From: Solibacteraceae bacterium
Lineage (GTDB): Bacteria; Acidobacteriota; Terriglobia; Bryobacterales; Bryobacteraceae
Reading direction: 5' to 3'
Assembly (NCBI GenBank): GCA_026984795.1
Contig: JALSRK010000028.1
Span: 1-64,000 of the forward strand
DNA length: 64,000 bases
Shown here: piece by piece, positions 15,479 to 24,484 of the stretch
Numbering within the stretch: the first letter of the stretch is position 1
Layout: each line of letters begins with the position of its first letter
Translations under genes and position numbers: made by a program
Notes under the pieces: model-generated
The model's database searches: none
What the model was told of the DNA's origin: nothing
What the model saw: the letters and a program-made list of their open reading frames with translations, nothing else

Positions 15479-17413
15479 ATGATGGACATGCAGCGCGCCA
15501 CCGGCGCCGTTCTGATTCTATGGCTCGCCGCCGCCGCGGGCCTCGCCCGCGAGTATCACGTCTCGGTGAAGGGCGACGACGCGAATCCCGGCACGCCGGC
15601 TCAGCCCTTCCGCACGATCTCCCGGGCTGCCGAGGCGGCCCGACCGGGCGATACCGTCACCGTCCACGAGGGCGTCTACCGGGAAAAGGTGGCTCCGCCG
15701 CGGGGCGGGGAATCCGAGGCCAGGCGCATCGTCTATCAGGCGGCCGAGGGCGAGCGCGTGGAGATCAAAGGCTCCGAGGTGCTCGAGGGCTGGGAGCGGT
15801 TCCGGGAGGGCGTCTGGCGGGTGAAGATCCCGGACAGCTTCTTCGGAGACTACAACCCGTTCCGGGACGAGATTCGCGGCGACTGGTTCTCAGGGCACGG
15901 CCGCGTCCACCACACCGGCGAGGTCTACCTGAACGGCAAGTCGCTCTTCGAAGTCCCGGCGCTCGAAGGCGTCCTCGATCCCAAGCCGCTGCCCGGCGCG
16001 GTGGACCAGCAGGGCTCCACCTATGTCTGGTGCGTCGAGCCGGGCGAGGGGTACATCGTCCTTTACGCCAACTTCCACGGGTTCGATCCGAATCGTGAGC
16101 TGGTGGAGATCACTGTCCGCGACAGTTGCTTCTACCCGGCGCGGCCGGGCGTCGATTACATCACCGTGCGCGGGTTCGAGATGAGCCAGGCGGCCACCCA
16201 GTGGGCCCCGCCGACGGCCGAGCAGATCGCCTTGATCGGCACGCACTGGAGCAAGGGCTGGGTGATCGAGAACAACGTCATCCACGACTCCAAGTGCGCC
16301 TGCATCAGCCTGGGCAAGGACCGCGCCACCGGCCAGAACGTCTGGTCGAAGAACCCCCGCAAGGACGGCGCCACGCACTACAACGAGGTGATCTTCCGGG
16401 CCCTGCGCGCCGGCTGGTCCAAGGAGAAGATCGGCTCGCACGTGGTGCGCAACAACGTCATCTACAACTGCGAGCAGGCGGGCATCGTGGGCAGCCTGGG
16501 GGGTGTCTTCAGCCGGATCGAGAACAACCACATCTACGACATCTGGACCAAACGCCAGTTCTCGGGCGCCGAGATCGCCGGCATCAAGATCCACGCGGCG
16601 ATCGACACCGTCATCGAGGGCAACTGGATTCACGACGCCGGCCGGGGCATCTGGCTCGATTGGATGGCCCAGGGTACGCGGGTCACCCGGAACCTCTGCT
16701 ACAACAGCCACACCGAGGATCTCTTCGTCGAGGTGAGCCACGGGCCGTTCCTCATCGACAACAATCTGTTCCTGTCGGCGAAGTCGCTGCGCTGCTGGTC
16801 GCAGGGCGGCGCCTGGGCGCACAATCTCATCACCGGCCACGTGGAGGTCTACGAGGAGAGGAACCGCTGCACACCATACCATTTCCCGCACTCCACCAAG
16901 GTGGCCGGCGTCCGCAGCATCCACGGGGGAGAACACCGCTTCTACAACAACATCTTCGTGCGCGGCTACCCGGAGCTCGAGGCGAACCAGCAGGGCCGCG
17001 GCCGCAACATTCGCTGGCTGGGCTACGGACTGGAACCTTTCGGCCACACCAGCTTCGTTGTTCTCGCCGCCGGCAATGTCTATCTCAACGGGGCCCGGCC
17101 GCATCCGAAGGAAGAGAACCCCCTCGTGCTGGATGATGCGGACCCGGATGTCGAATTGAGGACCGGCGGCGGGCGCGTAGAATTGTCAATTACGGTGGAC
17201 GCCCGGATGCTGGCGGTGAAGACGCCGTTCCTTACTACGAAATTCCTCGGCAAGACGCTGATCAGCGGGCTGCCTTTCGAGAACCCCGATGGCTCGCCTC
17301 TGGTGATCGACCGCGACTATTTCGGCAGGCGGCGGGACCGGGAAAGCCCTGCCGCTGGCCCGTTCGAAGACATTCGGCAAGGGAGGGTGAAGCTGACGGT
17401 ATGGCCGCAATGA
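15479..17413 (+). CDS. Secreted right-handed beta-helix protein, possible polysaccharide lyase or hydrolase
   Basis: A protein of about 644 residues with a signal peptide (VLILWLAAAAGLA). It begins with a DUF1565-like opening (EYHVSVKGDDANPGTPAQPF, then TISRAAEAARPGDTVTVHEGVYRE), a start common to extracellular parallel beta-helix carbohydrate enzymes. The middle has many short repeats with Asn ladders (VIENNVIHDS, VVRNNVIYNC, RIENNHIYDI, VIEGNWIHDA, LIDNNLFLSA), which stack as helix coils. A smaller beta-rich C-terminal domain follows. Such proteins are usually lyases or hydrolases of acidic or decorated polysaccharides; I cannot name a catalytic residue. An in-frame GTG at 15410 overlaps the previous stop, but ATG at 15479 or 15482 gives the signal peptide and is preferred. 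Confidence 0.77.
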   Translation: MMDMQRATGAVLILWLAAAAGLAREYHVSVKGDDANPGTPAQPFRTISRAAEAARPGDTVTVHEGVYREKVAPPRGGESEARRIVYQAAEGERVEIKGSEVLEGWERFREGVWRVKIPDSFFGDYNPFRDEIRGDWFSGHGRVHHTGEVYLNGKSLFEVPALEGVLDPKPLPGAVDQQGSTYVWCVEPGEGYIVLYANFHGFDPNRELVEITVRDSCFYPARPGVDYITVRGFEMSQAATQWAPPTAEQIALIGTHWSKGWVIENNVIHDSKCACISLGKDRATGQNVWSKNPRKDGATHYNEVIFRALRAGWSKEKIGSHVVRNNVIYNCEQAGIVGSLGGVFSRIENNHIYDIWTKRQFSGAEIAGIKIHAAIDTVIEGNWIHDAGRGIWLDWMAQGTRVTRNLCYNSHTEDLFVEVSHGPFLIDNNLFLSAKSLRCWSQGGAWAHNLITGHVEVYEERNRCTPYHFPHSTKVAGVRSIHGGEHRFYNNIFVRGYPELEANQQGRGRNIRWLGYGLEPFGHTSFVVLAAGNVYLNGARPHPKEENPLVLDDADPDVELRTGGGRVELSITVDARMLAVKTPFLTTKFLGKTLISGLPFENPDGSPLVIDRDYFGRRRDRESPAAGPFEDIRQGRVKLTVWPQ

Positions 17414-17491
17414 CGCCCACTGAGGCGCGCCGGTCCAGCGTCTCCCCCCGCAAGATTCCGTGCGCCGGGAAACCGGCAGTGAGGTGCCACC

Positions 17492-18547
17492 ATGAGTAAA
17501 CCGACACAATCCGCAACCCGCCGGGCGTTCCTCGGGGCCGCCTCTTCCGGGGCCCTCGGGTTCGCCGCTTCGGCGCGCTCGATGTCCGCGGCGCCCAGAC
17601 CCCGCGAGGAACGGCTGCCCCGGGAGGTCTGGATCGCCACTGTCTCCCAGGACGGCCTCCGCGCCGAAAACACCGAGCAGATGATCGAGGCCATGCTGGC
17701 CCGGATGAGGCAGGCCGCCGCCTACGAGCCGGATATCATCTGCTTGCCGGAAGTCTTCCCGTTCGTGAACCTCGCCGGCGGCCGTCCCCCGGTCTCTGAA
17801 GCAGCCGAAAAGCCGATCGGCAAAGTCTGCCGTCCGTTCGCCGAGTTCGCCAAGCGGCATCACTGCTACGTGATCTGCCCCACCTATACGGAAGAGGACG
17901 GCGTCTACTACAACGCCGCGGTCCTGATCGGCCGGGACGGGAAGCTGGTGGGCGAGTACCGCAAGATGCACCCGACGGTGGGCGAGATGGAGGCCGGCGT
18001 CTCGCCGGGGCCGCTCGATCCGCCGGTCTTTCGGACCGACTTCGGCGTCATCGGCTGCCAGATCTGTTTCGACATCGAGTGGGACGATGGCTGGGAGGCG
18101 CTGCGAAAAGCGGGCGCCGAGGTCGTGTTCTGGCCGTCGGCCTTCACCGGCGGCTACGCGGTGAACGCCAAGGCCTGGCGGCACCACTACTGCGTCGTCT
18201 CCAGCACCCGGAAGGACCGCAGCAAGATCTGCGACATCAGCGGCGAGGAGATCGCCACCAGCGGCCGCTACCAGCGCTGGGCCTGCGCGCCGGTGAATCT
18301 CGAGAAGGCCTTCTTGCACACCTGGCCGTTCTGCCTGCGGTTCCACGAGGTCCAGGCCAAGTACGGCCGCGACATCGTGATCACCACGTTCCACGAAGAG
18401 GAGTGGTCGATCATCGAGAGCCGCTCGCCGGACGTCAAGGTGGCCGACGTGCTGAAGGAATTCGAGTTCGAGACTTACGAGGAGCACATTCGGTCGGCCA
18501 CCGAGGCCCAGGAGAAGGCCCGGGCCCGCATCCTGCGGCGGAGCTGA
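17492..18547 (+). CDS. TAT-exported carbon-nitrogen hydrolase (nitrilase superfamily)
   Basis: A 351-residue protein. A twin-arginine signal (TRRAFLGAAS, residues 9-18, then a hydrophobic Ala/Gly stretch) leads into an alpha-beta-beta-alpha C-N hydrolase domain. The catalytic triad is readable: E87 in ICLPEVFPF, K158 in GEYRKMHP and C192 in CQICFDIEW. Members hydrolyse amides, nitriles or carbamoyl groups through a cysteine thioester; most are cytoplasmic, so TAT export points to a periplasmic amide substrate. The protein is the last of the cluster that starts with the receptor, 78 bases after the beta-helix gene, with GAGGTG before the ATG. In this context it could deacylate an amino sugar or amide decoration released by the glycosidases, which is inference. 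Confidence 0.85.
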   Translation: MSKPTQSATRRAFLGAASSGALGFAASARSMSAAPRPREERLPREVWIATVSQDGLRAENTEQMIEAMLARMRQAAAYEPDIICLPEVFPFVNLAGGRPPVSEAAEKPIGKVCRPFAEFAKRHHCYVICPTYTEEDGVYYNAAVLIGRDGKLVGEYRKMHPTVGEMEAGVSPGPLDPPVFRTDFGVIGCQICFDIEWDDGWEALRKAGAEVVFWPSAFTGGYAVNAKAWRHHYCVVSSTRKDRSKICDISGEEIATSGRYQRWACAPVNLEKAFLHTWPFCLRFHEVQAKYGRDIVITTFHEEEWSIIESRSPDVKVADVLKEFEFETYEEHIRSATEAQEKARARILRRS

Positions 18548-18572
18548 CCCGTCCGGGGCGCGTTCTCTCCGG

Positions 18573-19505
18573 CTATACCGTCTTGTACGGGTTCGGATGC
18601 GGCTCGACGTGGAGCGAGACGTCGATGACGGCCAGCTCGGAGCCGATGAGGGCGTCCTTGACCCGGTGGGCGATCTCGTGGCCGTCCCGGACCGGAATGC
18701 GGCCGTCCACTTCGATGTGCAGATCGACGAAGTAGCCGAGGCCGCTCTTGCGCACCAGGCACCGGTCCACCTCCTCGACGCCCGGCACCGCGGCGACGAT
18801 CTCCCGGATCCGTTCCACGAAGGCTTCGTTCGGAGCCGCGTCCATTACGTCGCGTAGCCCGTTGCGGAGCAGCCGGTAGCCGTTGAAGCCGATCACCGCG
18901 CAGGCGAACAGCGCCGCCCAGTCGTCGGCCGGCTCGTAGCCCGGGCCGCCGATCACCCCGATGGTGATGCCGATGAAGGCCGCCCCCGAGGTGAGGGCGT
19001 CGGAGCGGTGGTGCCAGGCGTCGGTCTGGATCGCCCCGCTGCCGATCTCGGCCCCGGTGCGGGTAAGGAAGCGGAACAGGAGTTCCTTGGTGACGACGAC
19101 CAGCACGAGGACGATCAGCGTCCAGGGGGCCGGCAGGTGGTGGGGGGTGAGGATTTCGCGGATGCTCTGGATGGCGATCCCGGCGGCGGCGATCAGCAGC
19201 CCCGCGGCGATGACGATGGCCCCCAGCGGCTCCGCCTTGCCGTAGCCGAACGGGTACCGCTGGTTGGGTGGCGTGGCGGCGATGCGCAAGCTGCCCAGCA
19301 CCACCAGGGCGCTGAAGATGTCCAGCATCGACTCGACGCCGTCGGCGATCAACGCGTAGGAGTAGCCTGCGAGCCCGGCCAGGATCTTCACCGCGGCCAG
19401 CACGGCGCTCACCAGAATGGCGACGATCGTCGCCCGCACGCCCCGGGCCGCGGAAGCCGCGAGCTGTTCGTGGGCCTCTCTTGGTATGGTGGCGTGCTGT
19501 CTCAT
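18573..19505 (-). CDS. Cation diffusion facilitator family metal exporter
   Basis: A 310-residue CDF transporter that exports a divalent cation (Zn, Fe, Co, Ni or Mn) in exchange for protons. Six membrane segments are visible between about residues 22 and 215, followed by a cytoplasmic ferredoxin-like domain (ERIREIVAAVPGVEEVDRC) with several His and Asp residues near the end (VDLHIEVDG, SLHVEPHPNP). The membrane metal site is normally formed by two DxxxD or HxxxD motifs. Here TM5 has the usual HHRSD, but TM2 reads DGVESMLD, with Glu58 where His or Asp is usual. A longer reading from 19562 exists but adds a non-hydrophobic tail, so the ATG at 19505 is preferred. It converges on the C-N hydrolase gene and is divergent from guaB. 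Confidence 0.85.
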   Translation of the reverse strand: MRQHATIPREAHEQLAASAARGVRATIVAILVSAVLAAVKILAGLAGYSYALIADGVESMLDIFSALVVLGSLRIAATPPNQRYPFGYGKAEPLGAIVIAAGLLIAAAGIAIQSIREILTPHHLPAPWTLIVLVLVVVTKELLFRFLTRTGAEIGSGAIQTDAWHHRSDALTSGAAFIGITIGVIGGPGYEPADDWAALFACAVIGFNGYRLLRNGLRDVMDAAPNEAFVERIREIVAAVPGVEEVDRCLVRKSGLGYFVDLHIEVDGRIPVRDGHEIAHRVKDALIGSELAVIDVSLHVEPHPNPYKTV

Positions 19506-19592
19506 GGCGGCGGTTCGGACCCGGTTGTGTTCCAAAGGCCTCTGGTTCCACAGGTAGCACACCGGGACGCCGCCGGCTCGCGGCGCCGGCCC

Positions 19593-19608
19593 GGCTCTCC
19601 GGAGAGCC
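19593..19608. promoter_or_regulatory. Perfect 16-bp palindrome between the CDF gene and guaB
   Basis: GGCTCTCCGGAGAGCC is a perfect palindrome with two 8-base arms and no spacer. It lies in the 171-base divergent gap, 88 bases from the CDF start and 69 bases from guaB. It is the right size for a dimeric repressor operator, though a GC-rich hairpin without function is possible. Confidence 0.35.
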
Positions 19609-19613
19609 CGTAA

Positions 19614-21131
<1,518 letters not shown>

Positions 21132-21181
21132 TTCCGCGGCTCGAGCCGCCTGCCGATCCAGCCTTTCGCGGCCCCGGCGGG

Positions 21182-22936
21182 CTACTCCTCTTCGCCTGAC
21201 GGCCCCGTGCTCCGCGCCACCTGGAAGTGGCTCAGAGAGTTCGCGTACGCGGCGATGCCATCGTAAAGCGCCTCAGCAAGCTGCTGCCGGTACTTCTCGC
21301 TCTTGAGCTGCTTCTCCTCGCGGGGATTGCTGATGAAGCCGACCTCGACCAGGATGGAAGGCATCTTGGCTCCGATCAGCACCACGAACGGGGCTTTCTT
21401 CACCCCTCGGTTCCGCGCCCGCGGGTTGAGCTTGCGGTGCATCTTATAGACTGCCGTTTGCACGTTGGCGGCCAGGTCACGGGACTCCTGAAGCTTGTCG
21501 TCGAGGGCGATCTTCTGGATCAGAGAGGTTAGCTCGTGGATGGACTTGTTGGAGCCCGCGTTCTCACGCGCCGCGACTTCCAAGTCTGCCCGCGATCGCG
21601 TCAAGTTCAAGTAAAAGGTTTCGACGCCATTGACGCCCCGGTATCGCGAGGAGTTCACGTGCACGGAAATGAACAGGTCCGCCAGAGCTTTGTTGGCGAT
21701 CTCCGTGCGGCGCTCGAGCGACAGGGTCTTGTCGGAGGTCCGCGTCAGCACCACTTCAGCTCCCAGCCGTTCCCGGAGCAACGTGGCGAGACGTTTGGAT
21801 ACGTCGAGCGTCACGTCCTTTTCCCGGAGCCCGGTGGGGCCGATGGTGCCCGTGTCGCGCCCGCCGTGGCCGGGGTCGATCACGATGCGCCCCAGCTTCA
21901 GGCCCAGCACCCGCGTTAGGGAGTGGCCGCCACCCCGGTTGCGCCGAGCGGGGGTGGCGATCAGGAAATCGTCCTCATCTTTCTTCGCGGCAGGGGACTC
22001 GGCAGGTGGCTTTGCTGACGCCGCCAGGGTTTTCTGCTGGCGGCGAGCGTCCGAATCCTTCGCGGGCTCAGGGGGGTTGGAGGAGGCATGGCGTTTCGCC
22101 TCGGTCGCCGCCGGCGCCCGCCTTGCTGCCGTGCGGGCAGGCGGCTTCTCGATTTTCGTCTGCCGGCCCGGCGGAGCAGCAGACGTTGATCCATTGCGGG
22201 ACCTCGCGGCTTCAACCGGTGATTTCGTTTTGCTCGGAGCAGACCGGGGAGCTTTGGCGATGGTCTCGGCGGGCGGTGGGGCGGCCAAAGGTTTCTCGAT
22301 CACTTTGGGCGCGGCCTGTTTCTCGGCCGCGGTCGTAGCTCTCTTGCCGCTGGGCTTTTTCGATTTGGCCGGCTTCGCCCTTTTCGCTGTTTGCTTCGCT
22401 TGCGGCTTGGCTGGCCGGGCCAGCGTCAGCTTGTCTTCGAGTGAAGCCCTCGAGCCCTTGCGGCGGACCTCGATGATCAGCCGGTCTGGGTTCACCAGTT
22501 GGGAAGCCGAAACGTCCACCTCGGTCTTCAGATCCAAGACCACCCGGGCCACGGACCGCCGGTTTTGCGAAACCCGAATCTGTTTGATGAGATCGTCGCC
22601 GACAAGGATGGTGTGAACTGTTTCCGGCGAAACCCGCTGGCGCGCATTCAGGATGTCGAAGTAAAGGCGCGGGGGATTCGAGAGCCGGTTGTACTTGAAG
22701 CGGAACTCGCCGCTCGTCTCGACGGCGATCCGGGTGACGTCTCCCAGCGACCAGAACCGGACCGCCTTCACCGAGACCGGTCGCGCTGCTTCACCGGGCG
22801 GGGCTCCCAGAGTGGCGAGCAGCGACAACAGGATAAGCACCGGGGCGGCGCCGGCCGGAATCCCCAACCGCACCCGCGCCCGTGAATGAGAACCGCTGCG
22901 GCCGGTGGCCGGCCGCTGCGACGGGTGGAACTCCAT
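21182..22936 (-). CDS. N-acetylmuramoyl-L-alanine amidase with AMIN domain (AmiC-like)
   Basis: A 584-residue periplasmic amidase that cuts the stem peptide from muramic acid in peptidoglycan, usually at division. The N-terminus has a signal segment (LILLSLLATLGA) followed by an AMIN domain (about 55-165; VRFWSLGDVTRIAVETSG). A long low-complexity linker rich in Ala, Lys and Pro (about 165-335) leads to an amidase-3 domain: GRIVIDPGHGGRDTG with the first Zn His, the Glu of REKDVTLDV, the second His in LFISVHVNS, and the catalytic Glu in SILVEVGFISNP. The linker is much longer than in the E. coli enzymes and highly cationic, so it may bind cell wall. It starts only 7 bases after the stop of the transglycosylase gene, so the two form an operon. 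Confidence 0.92.
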   Translation of the reverse strand: MEFHPSQRPATGRSGSHSRARVRLGIPAGAAPVLILLSLLATLGAPPGEAARPVSVKAVRFWSLGDVTRIAVETSGEFRFKYNRLSNPPRLYFDILNARQRVSPETVHTILVGDDLIKQIRVSQNRRSVARVVLDLKTEVDVSASQLVNPDRLIIEVRRKGSRASLEDKLTLARPAKPQAKQTAKRAKPAKSKKPSGKRATTAAEKQAAPKVIEKPLAAPPPAETIAKAPRSAPSKTKSPVEAARSRNGSTSAAPPGRQTKIEKPPARTAARRAPAATEAKRHASSNPPEPAKDSDARRQQKTLAASAKPPAESPAAKKDEDDFLIATPARRNRGGGHSLTRVLGLKLGRIVIDPGHGGRDTGTIGPTGLREKDVTLDVSKRLATLLRERLGAEVVLTRTSDKTLSLERRTEIANKALADLFISVHVNSSRYRGVNGVETFYLNLTRSRADLEVAARENAGSNKSIHELTSLIQKIALDDKLQESRDLAANVQTAVYKMHRKLNPRARNRGVKKAPFVVLIGAKMPSILVEVGFISNPREEKQLKSEKYRQQLAEALYDGIAAYANSLSHFQVARSTGPSGEEE

Positions 22937-22943
22937 GTTGGAC

Positions 22944-23627
22944 CTACCTCGTCCTGAGATGCAGCCTGCCTTCGCTATCGATGTAGCTTTCCACAGGACG
23001 GTATTGCGGTCCGTCAGGCGGCGAGCTGCTCCCAGTTGATTTTTCCGCTTCTCTCTTCAGCTCCGCGTACTTCTCGGCCACCCGGCGCAAGTATTTCCGG
23101 GTCTCCTGGTACGGCGGAATCCATTTGTGCCGGGCCACCGCCCCCTCGCCGGCGTTGTAGGCCGCCAGCGCGAGGCGGTCGTCCCGGAACAAGTCCTTCA
23201 GGTACTTCAGATAGCGGACGCCCGCATCGATATTCTGCTCGGGGTCGAACGGGTTGGCTACGCCGAACCTCCGGGCCGTGGCCGGGATGAGCTGCATGAG
23301 CCCCTCGGCCCCCTTCTCGGAAACGGCGAACGGGTTGTAGCTGCTTTCCACCTGGATCACCGAATGCACGAGCAGCGGGTCGATGCCGTACTTCTTCGCC
23401 GTCTTTTCGACCAGCTCGTCCACCCGGGCCGCGCGGCGGAAATACTCGGCCCGCTTCCGGGCCGGCAGGCCCTCGAGCGCCGGAGTCACCACCTTGCGCA
23501 CCAGGCGGCCGCGGGAATCCACTCGGATCACCGACGTGGCTCGCAGCTCGGAGCCAGCGGCGGATGCCGCGGACGCCGGGACGACTCCCAGCGCCAGAAC
23601 CCCCGCGACGACGAAACAAAATCTCAT
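22944..23627 (-). CDS. Lytic transglycosylase, SLT domain
   Basis: A 227-residue secreted SLT-type lytic transglycosylase that cleaves the glycan backbone of peptidoglycan to 1,6-anhydromuropeptides. A signal peptide spans residues 1-23 (FVVAGVLALGVVPASA). The catalytic domain contains the goose-lysozyme-like motifs: IQVESSYNPFAVS with catalytic E94, GLMQLIPATARRFGV (109-123), NIDAGVRYLKYL and LAAYNAGEGAV (154-164). The ATG at 23627 gives a correct signal peptide; the frame is open further upstream but includes the promoter described here. First gene of a two-gene unit with the amidase, so glycan strand and stem-peptide cleavage are produced together. Confidence 0.93.
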   Translation of the reverse strand: MRFCFVVAGVLALGVVPASAASAAGSELRATSVIRVDSRGRLVRKVVTPALEGLPARKRAEYFRRAARVDELVEKTAKKYGIDPLLVHSVIQVESSYNPFAVSEKGAEGLMQLIPATARRFGVANPFDPEQNIDAGVRYLKYLKDLFRDDRLALAAYNAGEGAVARHKWIPPYQETRKYLRRVAEKYAELKREAEKSTGSSSPPDGPQYRPVESYIDSEGRLHLRTR

Positions 23628-23655
23628 AAAATTGTTCCAGTTTGCGCTGTAAGCG

Positions 23656-23684
23656 ATTATACAGCCAAAACTTCCTTGGGCCAA
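23656..23684 (-). promoter_or_regulatory. Sigma-70-type promoter for the transglycosylase-amidase operon
   Basis: Read on the minus strand: TTGGCC (23684-23679), a 17-base spacer and a perfect TATAAT (23661-23656). Transcription would start near 23649, leaving a leader of about 22 bases before the ATG at 23627. This is the closest match to consensus seen in the window. Confidence 0.7.
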
Positions 23685-23773
23685 CCCTGAATTGCGGGAC
23701 GAGGGAAAACCAACCCTCTTGACCCGCGGCCAAACCATAGAGGGCCGGAAAACCAACCAGAGCAGTCGATACG

Positions 23774-23803
23774 GGCAGGCAACTCGCCTGCCAATGATAT
23801 TAT
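23774..23803 (+). promoter_or_regulatory. mobA upstream site: inverted repeat plus -10 hexamer placed for a leaderless transcript
   Basis: A perfect 7-bp inverted repeat, GGCAGGC (23774-23780) with GCCTGCC (23786-23792) around a 5-base loop, is followed by TATTAT at 23798-23803. Six bases separate the hexamer from the A of the ATG at 23810, exactly the spacing expected if transcription starts on the start codon. No Shine-Dalgarno sequence is present. The inverted repeat could be an operator in the -35 region. Confidence 0.45.
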
Positions 23804-23809
23804 TCTTAC

Positions 23810-24481
23810 ATGACATGGCTCGATTCTCCAACCCCTGCGGGACCGCAACCGCAGGGCGAATCGGGTCCTTCCGTTGCCGGATTCGTCCTCGCCGGGGGCC
23901 GTAGCGCCCGGATGGGACGAAACAAGGCTCTGCTTCCGTATTCGGACACAGTGTTGGTTCTCTTTATCGCCCGGGCGGTCCGCGCGGCGGCCGGCAGCGC
24001 TACACTCGTCGGTCCCGCCGAGCAGCTCGCCGGTCTGGGCCTCCCCGTGGCGCCGGACTTGCGGCCGGGGGAGGGCCCCCTGGCTGGGATCGAAGCCGCC
24101 CTCGCCTCCTCTGCCGCCGACTGGGCCCTCATCGTCGCCTGCGACATGCCGCGGCTCTCGGCCCCGCTGCTGGCGGGGCTGGTCGCCGCCGCCCGGTCCA
24201 GCAAAGCCGACGCCGTGCTCGCGGCTTCCGGGCACGGTCCGGAACCGATGTGCGCCGTCTGGCGGCGGCGGACGGTCCTGCCGGAAGTGCGACTGGCCCT
24301 CGATCAGGGCCGCCGGAAGCTCCACGACCTGCTCGCCCGCTTGCGGATCGAGACCTGGCGCCCGCCGGGCGAGGACTGGACCGAGAACCTGAACACCCCG
24401 GAAGACTGGCGGCGCCACCTCGCCGGCCTGGTTCCCCGGGCTACCGGGGTACCCAAGGAGCCGGCCGGCGGGGGTACCTGA
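23810..24481 (+). CDS. mobA: Molybdenum cofactor guanylyltransferase
   Basis: A 223-residue nucleotidyltransferase that attaches GMP to molybdopterin-Mo to make the guanine dinucleotide cofactor. The GT-A-like fold has the signature LAGGRSARMGRNKALL (27-42), the GPLAGIEAAL motif (about 89-98) and the metal-binding CDMP (ACDMPRLSAPLL). The C-terminal NLNTPEDW is also typical. Residues 1-22 are a Pro/Gly-rich extension; a later start is possible, but there is no better initiation site and the ATG at 23810 fits a leaderless transcript. The next gene starts 3 bases after the stop. No other molybdenum genes are nearby, so a distant molybdoenzyme user is implied. A related cytidylyltransferase is the main alternative. 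Confidence 0.85.
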   Translation: MTWLDSPTPAGPQPQGESGPSVAGFVLAGGRSARMGRNKALLPYSDTVLVLFIARAVRAAAGSATLVGPAEQLAGLGLPVAPDLRPGEGPLAGIEAALASSAADWALIVACDMPRLSAPLLAGLVAAARSSKADAVLAASGHGPEPMCAVWRRRTVLPEVRLALDQGRRKLHDLLARLRIETWRPPGEDWTENLNTPEDWRRHLAGLVPRATGVPKEPAGGGT

Positions 24482-24484
24482 GCG

